Below, piece after piece: positions 8,456-17,913 of a stretch of 46,436 nt of DNA. Under the pieces are notes generated by a model, which ran no database searches, was not told the DNA's origin, and was given only the letters and a program-made list of their open reading frames with translations. Both the position numbers and the translations under genes were made by a program. Every line of letters starts with the position of its first letter. Position 1 is the stretch's first letter. Source of the stretch: an uncultured Mycoplasmatota bacterium (lineage in GTDB: Bacteria; Bacillota_I; Bacilli_A; RF39; UBA660); contig CAMLWC010000006.1 of assembly GCA_946488855.1 (NCBI GenBank), forward strand, positions 1 through 46,436, written 5' to 3'.

Positions 8456-9217
8456 CTACCTTTCTATTAAAATTATTTTTTCAACCACTTTTCTAATATC
8501 TCTTTCATTAAATGGCTTTCTTAATACATCAACTATTTTATAATCAAATGATTTTTTAACAATATCATCATTGCCAACACCAGTTATTATTGCCACAGGA
8601 ATTTTTTCTAATAAATTATTTCTTTTCATATATTCTAATACGACAAAGCCATTAACATTCGGCATATTTAAATCTAACAACATACCTACTAATTTATCAT
8701 TATTTAATTGTTTTACCGCTTCCATACCATCTTTAGCAACAACTACATTAAATTCATTATTAAATATTTTTTTAATAAAACTACTAATTACTTCTGAATC
8801 ATCAACTACTAATATTGTTTTATCTTTGACAATATTAATTTCTTCTTTTTTAATTGTTTCTTTACCAAAATACTCTCTTACAATATTAAGTATTCTATTT
8901 GTTTCATTCATTAATTCATCAAAATGATCATAAACATAATAAATGTGATTAGCTTTGCTTTCTAATTCATGATTATACGCTAATCCAGCTAATTTATCAA
9001 AGCCAAAATATTTAGCATCACTTTTTAAAGAATGAACTAATATAGCATAATTAGCCATATCAGCAATTTCTTTATATTTTTTAATATTATTTATCTTTTC
9101 ATCAATTTCTCCTAAAAATGTTTCTAAGGTTTCATTATAAGTATCCATATCACCAAATAATTCTAAACTTTTTTCAACATTAACACCATTATTTTTTAAT
9201 ATATTAACATCTTTCAT
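8456..9217 (-). CDS. Hpt-REC phosphorelay protein
   Basis: This 253-residue cytoplasmic signalling protein has two domains and no output domain. Residues about 10-115 form a histidine phosphotransfer domain with 'HSLKSDAKYFG' (phospho-His near residue 62). Residues about 132-250 form a receiver with the acidic pair 'VVDDSEV', the phospho-Asp in 'LLDLNMPNVNG', Thr in 'AIITG' and Lys in 'LRKPF'. It may relay phosphate between a hybrid kinase and a remote regulator, or act as a phosphate sink. It begins with AGGTGATAAT-ATG. Its stop codon overlaps the Shine-Dalgarno of the pilin-like gene, implying joint expression. No histidine kinase is adjacent. Confidence 0.88.
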   Translation of the reverse strand: MKDVNILKNNGVNVEKSLELFGDMDTYNETLETFLGEIDEKINNIKKYKEIADMANYAILVHSLKSDAKYFGFDKLAGLAYNHELESKANHIYYVYDHFDELMNETNRILNIVREYFGKETIKKEEINIVKDKTILVVDDSEVISSFIKKIFNNEFNVVVAKDGMEAVKQLNNDKLVGMLLDLNMPNVNGFVVLEYMKRNNLLEKIPVAIITGVGNDDIVKKSFDYKIVDVLRKPFNERDIRKVVEKIILIER

Positions 9218-9235
9218 ATTATCACCTATAATTAA

Positions 9236-9721
9236 TTATATCACATTTTTAATTTTTATTTTATTATTATTTATTTCATTTACACATGTTTTTAATAATT
9301 CTTCTAAAGAATCAATTGGTTCTTTATTATAATCTAATCTATATAACCAATCTAAATATTTTATTTTTTCAGCATCATTTGGTCTACCATAAACTACTTT
9401 ACCAGTATGTAACCAATAACCAAATTCAACATTTGTTGTAAAAGCTGGCATATCGGGCAAATACCTAGGTATCCAAAAGACAATTATAGTAGCATTACTT
9501 AAACCATTTCTTTCCCACATTGCTTGATCAACATAATCTGTTTTAGGTTTCCATGTTGAATATTCAGGAACATAAACAATTCCATCAAATCCTAATTTTT
9601 CTAATATTTTTATTGCTTCATTTCGCCAAGATATTATATCTTTATCTCTAGGGGTTGGACCAGCTAAAAATATTGATTTATCTCCTTTTATAATTTCTTG
9701 ATTTGAATAATTTACTATCAT
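9236..9721 (-). CDS. Nucleoside 2-deoxyribosyltransferase-like protein
   Basis: This 161-residue protein has the N-terminal 'SIFLAGPTPR' loop, the middle 'VYVPEYSTWK' and 'NATIIVFWIPR', and 'NVEFGYWLHTGKVVYG' typical of the nucleoside deoxyribosyltransferase-like superfamily. Members cleave or exchange N-glycosidic bonds of (deoxy)nucleosides or nucleotides in salvage or damage clearance. The Glu in 'NVEFGYW' is the likely catalytic residue by family analogy. An AGAGGT Shine-Dalgarno precedes ATG. It lies 18 nt upstream of the Hpt-REC gene, so the two may share a transcript. The exact substrate is unknown. Confidence 0.8.
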   Translation of the reverse strand: MIVNYSNQEIIKGDKSIFLAGPTPRDKDIISWRNEAIKILEKLGFDGIVYVPEYSTWKPKTDYVDQAMWERNGLSNATIIVFWIPRYLPDMPAFTTNVEFGYWLHTGKVVYGRPNDAEKIKYLDWLYRLDYNKEPIDSLEELLKTCVNEINNNKIKIKNVI

Positions 9722-9807
9722 TTTTCATACCTCTATTCTAAATATCAATTAAAATTTCATTATTTAATAAACTAAAATCATATATATCTAAATTACTGAT
9801 AATTTAA

Positions 9808-9978
9808 TTATTCCAATATCAATGCTTTTTTAGGACAAAAATTAGAACATTTACCACACTTAATACACTTATTATAATCAACTATTGGAGCATTAAAACC
9901 TTTTTGTGATAAAGCGTTAACAGGACATACTTTAACAGCAGGACATTTATGATTCTTTGGGCATCTTTCAATAATCAC
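9808..9978 (-). CDS. Small 4Fe-4S ferredoxin
   Basis: This 56-residue ORF is not in the track. It reads 'VIIERCPKNHKCPAVKVCPVNAL', then 'DYNKCIKCGKCSNFCPKKAL'. The second half has a canonical CxxCxxCxxxCP [4Fe-4S] motif. The first half has a variant C-x5-C-x5-CP arrangement, as in small clostridial ferredoxin-like proteins with a 'CP.NH.CP' start. It could carry electrons for anaerobic enzymes such as PFOR. The start is uncertain: GTG at 9978 is the only in-frame NTG after a stop, and the nearest GGTGAT lies about 20 nt further upstream. The stop and the coding frame are clear. Confidence 0.8.
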   Translation of the reverse strand: MIIERCPKNHKCPAVKVCPVNALSQKGFNAPIVDYNKCIKCGKCSNFCPKKALILE

Positions 9979-10060
9979 TTTTAAATTTTTCTAATTATAT
10001 CACCTTTATCTTTAAAAATATTATATAATATATTTAGAAATTAAGCAAGGAGAATTAATT

Positions 10061-10321
10061 ATGGAAATATTTGAAGGATTAGAAGTTATAATAAATATGA
10101 TTATTGAATTGATATATAACAAAGCATTTGATAAAAATAAAAACTTAACTAAAAGAATACCTTATATTATGTTATATTCTTCTTTGTTAAGTTTAATAAT
10201 TATAGGATTAATTTATTTAATTATAATTTTATTTAAAAGTAATTATATTCTTTTACCTATATTATTATTTTTAATAGTAATATTACTTTTATATTTATTA
10301 ATTAAACCATTTTGGAAATAA
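10061..10321 (+). CDS. Small two-helix membrane protein
   Basis: This is an 86-residue protein with a short charged N-terminal part ('YNKAFDKNKNLTKR') and two strongly hydrophobic segments (about 31-55 and 60-82) that should form a membrane hairpin. It has a good AAGGAG Shine-Dalgarno 10 nt before ATG and a TATAAT upstream, so it is likely expressed. It stands alone between divergent and convergent minus-strand genes. I do not recognise a family. Confidence 0.6.
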   Translation: MEIFEGLEVIINMIIELIYNKAFDKNKNLTKRIPYIMLYSSLLSLIIIGLIYLIIILFKSNYILLPILLFLIVILLLYLLIKPFWK

Positions 10322-10335
10322 AATCTTATAAAGTT

Positions 10336-11142
10336 CTAATTTTCTTCTTTTATATATTTAATATCGGCATTATTTAGTATTTTTATTTGTGATATTGCAA
10401 TTTTATTAAGTCTTTCTAGCCTTTCCGATTGTTTTAATCCATCATTTATAAATACCGAATTTAAATTTTCTAAATTTACTAAACAAATTAGTTCATTTAT
10501 ATTTGCATAATCTCTAATGTTTCCATTTAAATTTGGATTTTTCTTTCTCCACTCTTTTGCGGTTGTTCCAAATAATGCCATATTTAAAACATCAGCTTCT
10601 TCTGCATATATATAATTTATTTGTTCTTTATTAAGTTCATTAGGTATTAAATTTTGCCTTATGGCATTTGTATGAAGCCTATAATTTATTTTAGATAATT
10701 CTCTTTTTGCATTCCATCCTAATTGTTTTTGTTCTAAACTTTTTAATCTTTCAAATTCTTTAATTAAAAGTAATTTAAATTTTGGACTAATCCACATTCC
10801 AAATTCAAAAGCAATATCTTTATGAGCATAAGTTCCTCCATATCTTCCTGCTTTTGATATTATTCCAATCGCATTTGTTTTTTCTGTCCATTCTTTAACA
10901 CTAATTTTATAACTATTTAAACCTGCTTGACTTTTAATTATGGCGAATTCGCCATAATTAAAATTAGGATTATGAATTTCTTCCCAAATTCCTAAAAATT
11001 CAATTGTATTTCTATTTCTTAACCAATCTGAAATAAAAAAATCACCATCTTTTGATTTTAACATATCAGTAATTGATATATAATCTTCATTTTCAAATTT
11101 CATATATGAAATTTTTTGATTCATTACTGTTAGTTCTGACAT
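10336..11142 (-). CDS. KilA-N domain protein
   Basis: This 268-residue protein has the KilA-N DNA-binding domain common in phage antirepressor-like and bacterial stand-alone regulators. Visible landmarks are 'ISITDMLKSKDGDFFISDWLRNRNTIEFLGIWE', 'YKISVKEWTEKTNAIGI', 'GGTYAHKDIAFEFGMWISPKFKLLLIKEFERLK'. The C-terminal half is helical and may mediate oligomerisation. I start it at the ATG at 11142, which follows GAGGTG with 5-nt spacing. Such genes are often carried by phages or mobile islands; no other phage gene is nearby. The bound DNA or function is unknown. Confidence 0.85.
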   Translation of the reverse strand: MSELTVMNQKISYMKFENEDYISITDMLKSKDGDFFISDWLRNRNTIEFLGIWEEIHNPNFNYGEFAIIKSQAGLNSYKISVKEWTEKTNAIGIISKAGRYGGTYAHKDIAFEFGMWISPKFKLLLIKEFERLKSLEQKQLGWNAKRELSKINYRLHTNAIRQNLIPNELNKEQINYIYAEEADVLNMALFGTTAKEWRKKNPNLNGNIRDYANINELICLVNLENLNSVFINDGLKQSERLERLNKIAISQIKILNNADIKYIKEEN

Positions 11143-11181
11143 TTCTACACCTCGATTCAATATAAATTTTAAGTAAGTCAT

Positions 11182-11454
11182 TAACTAATATAACAAAATA
11201 TAGATAATAACTTTTTGATTTACAAAATTATTTGTTACCAAACACAAATGAATTATCTATCGGATGTGTGCATTTCTCCTTTAGTAATCGTTCATTTTTT
11301 AAATTAATCAGACGTGTTTTTACAATTTTCTAATCTTTATATATGTTATTTTATATCTAAAATTGTTCTTCAATAATACATTTAAAATTTTATACATTGT
11401 TTTATTCTTTATTTTTCAATAATATTCTAATTATACCCATATAAATTATACCAC
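11182..11454. other. AT-rich intergenic region
   Basis: I see no complete gene here. On the minus strand a short open stretch (11235 to about 11340) ends 'KEKCTHPIDNSFVFGNK' but has no usable start codon, and may be a gene remnant. A promoter for the KilA-N gene (TATATT about 6 nt before the Shine-Dalgarno) lies just to its left. Confidence 0.4.
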
Positions 11455-11479
11455 AAAAAAAGAAGATATTAAATCTTCT
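11455..11479 (-). terminator. Terminator of the ABC exporter operon
   Basis: AGAAGAT-TTAAT-ATCTTCT followed by TTTTTT on the minus strand, overlapping the permease stop codon. Confidence 0.85.
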
Positions 11480-14400
11480 ATTCAACTGATTTTAATGATT
11501 CAATCATATCTATTTTTTTTAGTGAGAAATGTGTTACTACTTGAACTAAAACAGTAAAGAAAATCATAATTAAGAATGTATAAACATAACTTAATGTATT
11601 AATATTTTTAACAAATAATATTTCATCTGTTTCTGCTATTGCTAAAACAAAATTATTTAAAACAACTCCTAAAAATAATCCTATTACTATACCTATAGAT
11701 GTTAATATAAGAGTTTCTCTATAAACATAAGTTGATACTTCATTATCTTTAAAACCTAATACTTTTAAAGTAGCTATTTCTCTTTTTCTTTCATTAATGT
11801 TTATTGTCGTTAAATTATATAAAACTATGATAGTTAATAAACTAGAAGCAATAATTATTAAATAAACTATGTTATTCATACCACTTATAATATCATTAAA
11901 CACATCTAAACTATCAGTTGTGAATTGGATATTACTAAAATATCCAGTATCCATTAAAGCTGTAGCTAAAGATTCATCAACATTAGTAATAATAGTATTA
12001 TAAGTTATTTCATTAAATATTTTATTATAGTAATTACTACTCATATAAATATAACTATTAACGTAGTTTTCGCATATCCCTTCTACTTTTAAAATAAATA
12101 ATTCATTTTCACTATTTCTAATACTAATTGATTTACCTAATTCAGCATCTAATAATTCTGCCATTTTAGAAGTTATAATAACGCCATTATCAGATAATTC
12201 TATTTTATTACCATTTAAATCATTTATTTTGATATAATTATCAACTAAAGATAAATCATCAAAAGCTAATAAGTAAGTGTCAATATTTTTATTATCAGCA
12301 TTAAATGTATAATTTTCCATATGAGCATATAATAAATTATTTATATTATTATCATTTAATGTTTTATTTATTTCTTCATTAATAATGGGTTGTTCATCAT
12401 TTAATATAAGCATTGTATCATAAACATGTATTTTATCATATTGAATACTTACTAATGAACTAACACTATCTCTTATACCAAATCCAGTTAATAATAATGC
12501 TGTACATCCTGAAATACCTAAAATAGTCATAATAATTCTTTTTTTATACCTAAACAAATTTCTAAAAGTAACTTTCCAAGTAAAAGATAATCTTTTCCAA
12601 ATAAATTTAATTCTTTCTAATAAAACTTTTTTTCCATTTTTAGGAGGTTCTGGTCTTAATAATGTAGCAGGAACATATTTAAAATCCTTTAAAACAGTTA
12701 ATAAAGTTACGATTACCATTAAAGATATTGTAACTAAAATAATCGAAATACAAGGAATAACTTCCGCGTAAGTTTTTAATTCTGGTATTACAAAATTAGC
12801 GTGATAAATACTATATAAAACATGTGGAACATAAGCATATCCAATTGTTAAACCAATTGATAATCCAATTGATGTTGCTATTAAAACATAAAATAAATAA
12901 CTTGATACTATTTTTATTTTACTAATACCTAAAGATACATATGTACCTATTTCTCCTCGTTCTTCTTCTATCATTCTTGTCATTGTATTTAAACTCATTA
13001 AAAATACCACTAACATAAAAAATATTGGAAAAACAGCAGCTATAGCATCTATTTTAACGGCACTTTCATAAAAATTAGTATAACCTATATTATCTTCTCT
13101 TGATAACAAATACCATTTAGGTTTTTCAATTGTATTTAATTCTTCTTTAGCATCGTTTATTTCATTTTCTGCTTTAGTTATTTCTTCAATATATTTGTTA
13201 TAATTTTCTTCATATTCTTTATAACCATCTTCTAATTCTTTTTTAGCATCATCTAATTCATCATATTTTCTATTTAAAGTATTAACTTGTTTTTCAAATT
13301 CTTCATTCCACAAATCTATGTTATTATTTAATTCTTTTTCTTGACTAGCTAATTCATTTTTAGTATTTATTAATAATTCTATATTTTTTTTATTTTCTTT
13401 TAATAACTTTAATTGGTTACTATAAGTTATATATTCTTCACTTTCAGGATCTAAAGTACTTAATAAATTATTTAAATTAGTAATTTGTTCATTTAATAAT
13501 TTTAAATTAGATTCCAATTCACTTTCTTTTAAGTTATATTTTTTTAAAGCAGAATTATATTCTTTTTTAGCGTTAGCTAATTTACTATTAGCCTCATTAA
13601 ATGTTCGTTCCATTTCTTTATTGGTTTTATCTAATTGTGCTTTACCTTCATCTAATTCTTTATAACCATTATTAATTTTTTCTTTATTTTCATCTAATTC
13701 TTTTTTAGCATCTTCTAATTTTTTACCATTAGTTTCTTTTTCATTTAATAATTTATCTTCAGCTTCATTAATAATATCCATAGCTTCTTTTAATATTTCT
13801 TCATATCTTATTGTTTCTCTAATCGGCTTTAATTCTTTTAATTTGCTATCTAATACATTTATAACTTCTTTATAATCATCTAGATATGAAGTTTTATCGA
13901 TACTATTTTTATCAATTATATATATTTCAGTATAATATTCGATATCAAAATTATCAATTGGAATATAAATAAATGTATCTAATTTACCATCACCAATAGT
14001 AGATATTCCCTTAGATTTATATGTATATAGTGAACTTGTAACTGTACCAGATACTGTATATTCTTTAATTTTTAAATTATCACTTTCAATAGTTATTTTA
14101 TCACCTATTTGATAAGTACCATCTTCTACTAAACATTCATTACTATTAGGCATTTTTCCACTTACTAAATTAACTTTATTAACTTCTGTAATAGCATGAA
14201 CTCTTGTTACATCACCATTTAGTAAAATATCAAAAGAATAAGATGGAACAACTATTAAATCAGATGATATTTCTTTAATTGATTCGACATCACCTTCTGT
14301 TAATCCCATAGTACTTACTATTTTATAATCCATTAAAGAAGTTTCATCATAATATTCATCCATTGTTTTAATCATATCAGTAGCAGATTCTCTAATACCC

Positions 14401-14495
14401 GAGAAAAAAGCACTACCTAACATAACTATAAATATTAATGATAAAAATCTTCCTAATGATTTTTTTATTTTTCTAAAACTATTTTTATATATCAT
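11478..14495 (-). CDS. MacB/FtsX-type ABC transporter permease with coiled-coil insert
   Basis: This permease of about 1005 residues has two FtsX modules. A first membrane helix (about 17-36) is followed by an extracellular region. That region contains a long coiled coil (about 240-460, Glu/Lys/Leu/Asn-rich, 'AKKELDENKEKINNGYKELDEGK'). A helix cluster (about 485-620) includes 'MTRMIEEERGEIGTYVSLGISK'. A second module has an extracellular domain and a final helix cluster with 'NERKREIATLKVLGFKDNEV'. Such proteins export or extract lipoproteins, lipids or antimicrobial peptides, or transmit signals to cell-wall enzymes. The start is the ATG at 14495 that overlaps the TGA of the ATPase gene (TGATG), preceded by GGAG. 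The substrate is unknown. Confidence 0.92.
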   Translation of the reverse strand: MIYKNSFRKIKKSLGRFLSLIFIVMLGSAFFSGIRESATDMIKTMDEYYDETSLMDYKIVSTMGLTEGDVESIKEISSDLIVVPSYSFDILLNGDVTRVHAITEVNKVNLVSGKMPNSNECLVEDGTYQIGDKITIESDNLKIKEYTVSGTVTSSLYTYKSKGISTIGDGKLDTFIYIPIDNFDIEYYTEIYIIDKNSIDKTSYLDDYKEVINVLDSKLKELKPIRETIRYEEILKEAMDIINEAEDKLLNEKETNGKKLEDAKKELDENKEKINNGYKELDEGKAQLDKTNKEMERTFNEANSKLANAKKEYNSALKKYNLKESELESNLKLLNEQITNLNNLLSTLDPESEEYITYSNQLKLLKENKKNIELLINTKNELASQEKELNNNIDLWNEEFEKQVNTLNRKYDELDDAKKELEDGYKEYEENYNKYIEEITKAENEINDAKEELNTIEKPKWYLLSREDNIGYTNFYESAVKIDAIAAVFPIFFMLVVFLMSLNTMTRMIEEERGEIGTYVSLGISKIKIVSSYLFYVLIATSIGLSIGLTIGYAYVPHVLYSIYHANFVIPELKTYAEVIPCISIILVTISLMVIVTLLTVLKDFKYVPATLLRPEPPKNGKKVLLERIKFIWKRLSFTWKVTFRNLFRYKKRIIMTILGISGCTALLLTGFGIRDSVSSLVSIQYDKIHVYDTMLILNDEQPIINEEINKTLNDNNINNLLYAHMENYTFNADNKNIDTYLLAFDDLSLVDNYIKINDLNGNKIELSDNGVIITSKMAELLDAELGKSISIRNSENELFILKVEGICENYVNSYIYMSSNYYNKIFNEITYNTIITNVDESLATALMDTGYFSNIQFTTDSLDVFNDIISGMNNIVYLIIIASSLLTIIVLYNLTTININERKREIATLKVLGFKDNEVSTYVYRETLILTSIGIVIGLFLGVVLNNFVLAIAETDEILFVKNINTLSYVYTFLIMIFFTVLVQVVTHFSLKKIDMIESLKSVE

Positions 14496-15196
14496 CACCA
14501 ATCAATCTCCTCAACTAATTTAGGATTTTTATTAATAATAATATCTTTTACAGTACCATTTTTTATTTTAATTACTTTATCTGCTATATCTGATATAACA
14601 GCATTATGAGTTATTATAATTGTAGTCATTTTAGAATCATGACATGTTTTTTGTAATAATTCTAATATTAATTTACCTGTTTTAGAATCCAATGCTCCAG
14701 TTGGTTCATCACATAATAATAATTTAGGATTTTTAGCTAAAGCACGAGCAATACTAACTCTTTGTTGTTCACCACCTGATAATTGAGCAGGAAAATGATT
14801 AATTCTATCTTCTAATCCAACACTTTTCAAAGTTTCTTCACTATCTTTTGGATTTTTACATATTTGACTTGCTAAAGAAACATTTTCTAAAGCAGTTAAA
14901 TTACCTACTAAATTATAAAATTGAAACACAAAACCAATATCGTATCTACGATAATTAGTTAATTGTTTTTTACTGTATTTAGCAATATCTTTTCCATCAA
15001 TTATAATGCTGCCACTATCAGTTGTATCCATACCACCTAAAATATTCAAAACAGTTGTTTTACCAGCACCAGAAGGACCTAAAATAACTACTAATTCACC
15101 TTTTTCTATTTCAAAAGAAACATTTTCTATTGCTTTAATAGAAACTTCACCCATCTTATAAGTTTTATTTATATTTTTAACTTCTATATATGCCAT
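14495..15196 (-). CDS. MacB/LolD-type ABC transporter ATPase
   Basis: This is a 233-residue nucleotide-binding subunit with Walker A 'GPSGAGKTT', Q-loop 'FVFQFYNLVGNLTALEN', signature 'LSGGEQQRVSIARAL', Walker B 'LLLCDEPTGALD' and switch His in 'IIITHN'. The family powers FtsX-fold permeases by a mechanotransmission cycle rather than moving substrate through a channel. It is the first gene of a two-gene operon with the overlapping permease. It is preceded by an extended -10 TGATATAAT only 6 nt before the AGGTGAT ribosome site. Confidence 0.96.
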   Translation of the reverse strand: MAYIEVKNINKTYKMGEVSIKAIENVSFEIEKGELVVILGPSGAGKTTVLNILGGMDTTDSGSIIIDGKDIAKYSKKQLTNYRRYDIGFVFQFYNLVGNLTALENVSLASQICKNPKDSEETLKSVGLEDRINHFPAQLSGGEQQRVSIARALAKNPKLLLCDEPTGALDSKTGKLILELLQKTCHDSKMTTIIITHNAVISDIADKVIKIKNGTVKDIIINKNPKLVEEIDW

Positions 15197-15212
15197 TTTA
15201 TCACCTATTTAT

Positions 15213-15221
15213 ATTATATCA
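15213..15221 (-). promoter_or_regulatory. Extended -10 of the ABC exporter operon
   Basis: TGATATAAT lies 6 nt before the Shine-Dalgarno AGGTGA (15201-15206). This predicts a leader of only about 15-20 nt. Confidence 0.5.
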
Positions 15222-15231
15222 TTAAAATAAG

Positions 15232-15255
15232 AAAAAAACTGAAATAATTCAGTTT
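15232..15255 (-). terminator. Terminator of the YfcC-like gene
   Basis: AACTGAA-TTA-TTCAGTT followed by TTTTTTT on the minus strand, overlapping the stop codon. Confidence 0.8.
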
Positions 15256-16721
15256 TAAATCATCATATTAGCAATAACAGAAATAACAATTACAATACCA
15301 AATATGATTAGTAAATATTTATAAATATATTTTACCCATTCTTTATAAGGTATTTGTAAATATGATAAACCTGCTATTAAGAAAATACTTGTTGGTGCAA
15401 TTAACATTACTAAACCATACATAGTTTGGAACATTAATGCTACAATTTGAATAACATTTTCGTCAAATGCACTAAATGGACTTGACATAGTTGCTACTAA
15501 TGTATAAAAGTCATTATAGAAGAAACTAGATGTTAGAGTTGAAATAGTAGTACCTGCTATTGAAAAGTTTTCTCCAACGAATTGATTTGTAATAGTATTT
15601 ACAAAATCAGCACCTTCCATATTTAATATTGCAGCAAATACTACACATGATAATCCAGCATAAACTGCAGGAACAATCATTTCTTTCATGCCTTTAACAA
15701 ATCCATCTATTGCTTCACTAAATTTAACACTATATACCCAAGTAATAATTAATGATGCAATAACTAATATAGCTATTATGTCATAATTTCCCCATAATCC
15801 TAAAGCTGATGTTCCGCCTAATAAATTAGAGAAAATTTCATAATTTCCTATCTTAGCACTCATCAATGATTCATGGAAATCTTCTAAGAATGAAATACCA
15901 AATGTGTAAGATAAATTATAAACACCTACTACTAATAAAACAAACATTAAAATTACAACAACTATAAGAGGTAATATACCTTTTTCAGTTCTTAATTCGC
16001 TATATAAAGGAATATTAACTTTTTCTTCTTTAACTTCTGCTGTTTTTTCTTTTGATTTTTTATCTTTAACTACTTCTTTTTTAGTTACTTCTTTTTTAAA
16101 TAAGCTTTTTTTACTAACTAATATAACAAATAAAGATGTTACAATAATTAATAGAATAATTCTTATTAAAATTAAACTAGTCATAGTAAAAGTTGTACTT
16201 GATTGACCAAAAACTATTTTTAAATATCCCCAAGTACCAAAACCAATAGTCGAACCAATTTGTCCCACTAACATAGCCCCAATGGTTGAAGCTAAAGCAT
16301 TAATTTTACTATAGCCTAATTTCAAAAGAACTGTTACGAAAAAAGGTACTAAAATTAAAATTACATTAAGAGTTCCAATAATAGAAGATAATAAAGCAAA
16401 AAGTATTATTGTAATAATCATAAATTTTTTACTATTATCTTTATATTTTTTAGTAATTCCTTCAACTATCTTAGTGTAAACACCAGTTTTGTTTAAAACT
16501 CCATAAAAACCACCAATAGCTAAAATCAATAAAATATATTGAATAAATGTAGCCATTGAAATAAATGGTAATCTAACAAGATCATATAATCCTAATGGAA
16601 CAGCAGCATCCGTAGAACTAAATGATCCACTTGAATAACCTCCAGCTGGAATAACCCAACTCATTAAAAATACAACTAAAAATGTTATCCCTAATACTTT
16701 TAATAAATCATATTTTTTCAT
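15255..16721 (-). CDS. YfcC-family (DcuC-like) membrane carrier
   Basis: This 488-residue polytopic membrane protein has about 11-12 hydrophobic segments and opens with 'MSWVIPAGGYSSG', a signature of YfcC proteins in the ion-transporter superfamily. A charged Lys/Glu-rich cytoplasmic loop (about residues 205-235) separates two halves. The C-terminal 'APTSIFLIAGLSYLQIPYKEW' also matches the family. Relatives take up or exchange C4-dicarboxylates, amino acids or small peptides; the substrate cannot be told here. The start has GGAGGT 10 nt upstream. It is divergent from the radical SAM gene. Confidence 0.85.
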   Translation of the reverse strand: MKKYDLLKVLGITFLVVFLMSWVIPAGGYSSGSFSSTDAAVPLGLYDLVRLPFISMATFIQYILLILAIGGFYGVLNKTGVYTKIVEGITKKYKDNSKKFMIITIILFALLSSIIGTLNVILILVPFFVTVLLKLGYSKINALASTIGAMLVGQIGSTIGFGTWGYLKIVFGQSSTTFTMTSLILIRIILLIIVTSLFVILVSKKSLFKKEVTKKEVVKDKKSKEKTAEVKEEKVNIPLYSELRTEKGILPLIVVVILMFVLLVVGVYNLSYTFGISFLEDFHESLMSAKIGNYEIFSNLLGGTSALGLWGNYDIIAILVIASLIITWVYSVKFSEAIDGFVKGMKEMIVPAVYAGLSCVVFAAILNMEGADFVNTITNQFVGENFSIAGTTISTLTSSFFYNDFYTLVATMSSPFSAFDENVIQIVALMFQTMYGLVMLIAPTSIFLIAGLSYLQIPYKEWVKYIYKYLLIIFGIVIVISVIANMMI

Positions 16722-16831
16722 TTTTCTTATACCTCCAAGATAATTATAATAAAAAAAACAAATTATTACAATAAAAACACTAAAATTTCACAATATTTTT
16801 ACAAAATGGTATAATTTAGGTGGTGATTTTT

Positions 16832-17752
16832 ATGAAATTTATATATTCTAATACAAATAAAAGATATCATACCTTAGATTATTATTATAAAAATAAATTT
16901 AATACTAAAATTATTAAAGTAAGTTTAAATGCTGGTTTTAGCTGTCCACACTTAAAAAGTGGCGGTTGTATTTATTGTAGTAACTTAGGTAGTGGTGAAT
17001 ATGCTGGAAATATTACTGATGATTTAATTACCCAATTCGTTAAAGGTAAAGAAATGATGAATAAAAAATGGCCAAATGGCAAATATATTGGATATTTTCA
17101 AGCAAGAACAAATACTTATGCCCCACTTGAAATACTAAAAGAAAAATATGAAACTATTTTAAATTTAAAAGATGTAATTGGATTATCGATAGCTACAAGA
17201 CCGGATTCCATTAGTGATGAATGTTTAGAATATTTAAGTGAATTAAACAAAAAAACTTTTTTAACTATAGAACTTGGATTACAAACTGTTCATGAAGAAA
17301 CATCTAAATTAATAAATCGTGGTCATGATTTAAAATGTTTTACTGATATGGTTAAAAAATTAAGAGATAAAAATATCAATGTTGTTGTTCACATTATCAA
17401 TGGTCTACCTTATGAAACTAAAGAAATGATGCTAGAAACTGTAAAATTTTTAAATAAGTTAGATATTCAAGGAATAAAAATTCATATGCTTCATATATTA
17501 AAAAATACTAAATTAGAAAAATTGTACAATCAAAATAAATTTGATTTATTGACTAAAGAACAATACATAAAATTAGTTTGTGAACAATTAGAATATTTAA
17601 GACCTGAAATAGTCATTCATAGATTAACTGGTGATCCTAAAATAGATGATTTAATTGAGCCAAAATGGATTACAAAAAAAATTGATGTGTTAAATGGCAT
17701 AGATAAATATATGGCTGATAAAAATATTGTACAAGGTGATAAAATTATATAA
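16832..17752 (+). CDS. TIGR01212-type radical SAM protein (YtqA-like)
   Basis: This is a 306-residue radical SAM enzyme. The iron-sulfur cluster motif is 'SCPHLKSGGCIYC' near residue 35, an extended spacing characteristic of the YtqA/TIGR01212 group. It is followed by 'IGLSIATRPDSISDECLEYL' and 'LELGLQT.HEET', shared with Elp3-like enzymes. A role in RNA modification is suspected for relatives but not settled. The true start is the ATG at 16832 with AGGTGGTG before it; the track begins at a GTG within the ribosome site. A TGGTATAAT lies directly upstream, giving an extremely short predicted leader. Confidence 0.9.
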   Translation: MKFIYSNTNKRYHTLDYYYKNKFNTKIIKVSLNAGFSCPHLKSGGCIYCSNLGSGEYAGNITDDLITQFVKGKEMMNKKWPNGKYIGYFQARTNTYAPLEILKEKYETILNLKDVIGLSIATRPDSISDECLEYLSELNKKTFLTIELGLQTVHEETSKLINRGHDLKCFTDMVKKLRDKNINVVVHIINGLPYETKEMMLETVKFLNKLDIQGIKIHMLHILKNTKLEKLYNQNKFDLLTKEQYIKLVCEQLEYLRPEIVIHRLTGDPKIDDLIEPKWITKKIDVLNGIDKYMADKNIVQGDKII

Positions 17753-17913
17753 TTTTATTAATTACAATTATTATTTTTAATTTATATATTCTAATATTTG
17801 AAAATAGTATAAATAATTTTTAAAATTAATAATTTTTTTTTACTAATTTTAAAATTCCTTCATTTGATTTAAAATTTTATTTAATTATAATTGTAGATGA
17901 AGGAGGAGTTATT

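Noticed and set aside
6699-9978. A DGR reverse transcriptase or accessory protein next to the variable gene
   Set aside because: None of the ORFs shows RT motifs; the neighbours are Hpt-REC, a deoxyribosyltransferase-like protein and a ferredoxin. The retroelement, if present, is outside the window.
11235-11340. Minus-strand open stretch ending KEKCTHPIDNSFVFGNK
   Set aside because: It has no in-frame ATG, GTG or TTG after an upstream TAG. At most it is a gene remnant.
17753-17913. Regulatory RNA in the AT-rich gap after the radical SAM gene
   Set aside because: It is only low-complexity A/T runs. No stable GC-containing stem or known motif is visible.
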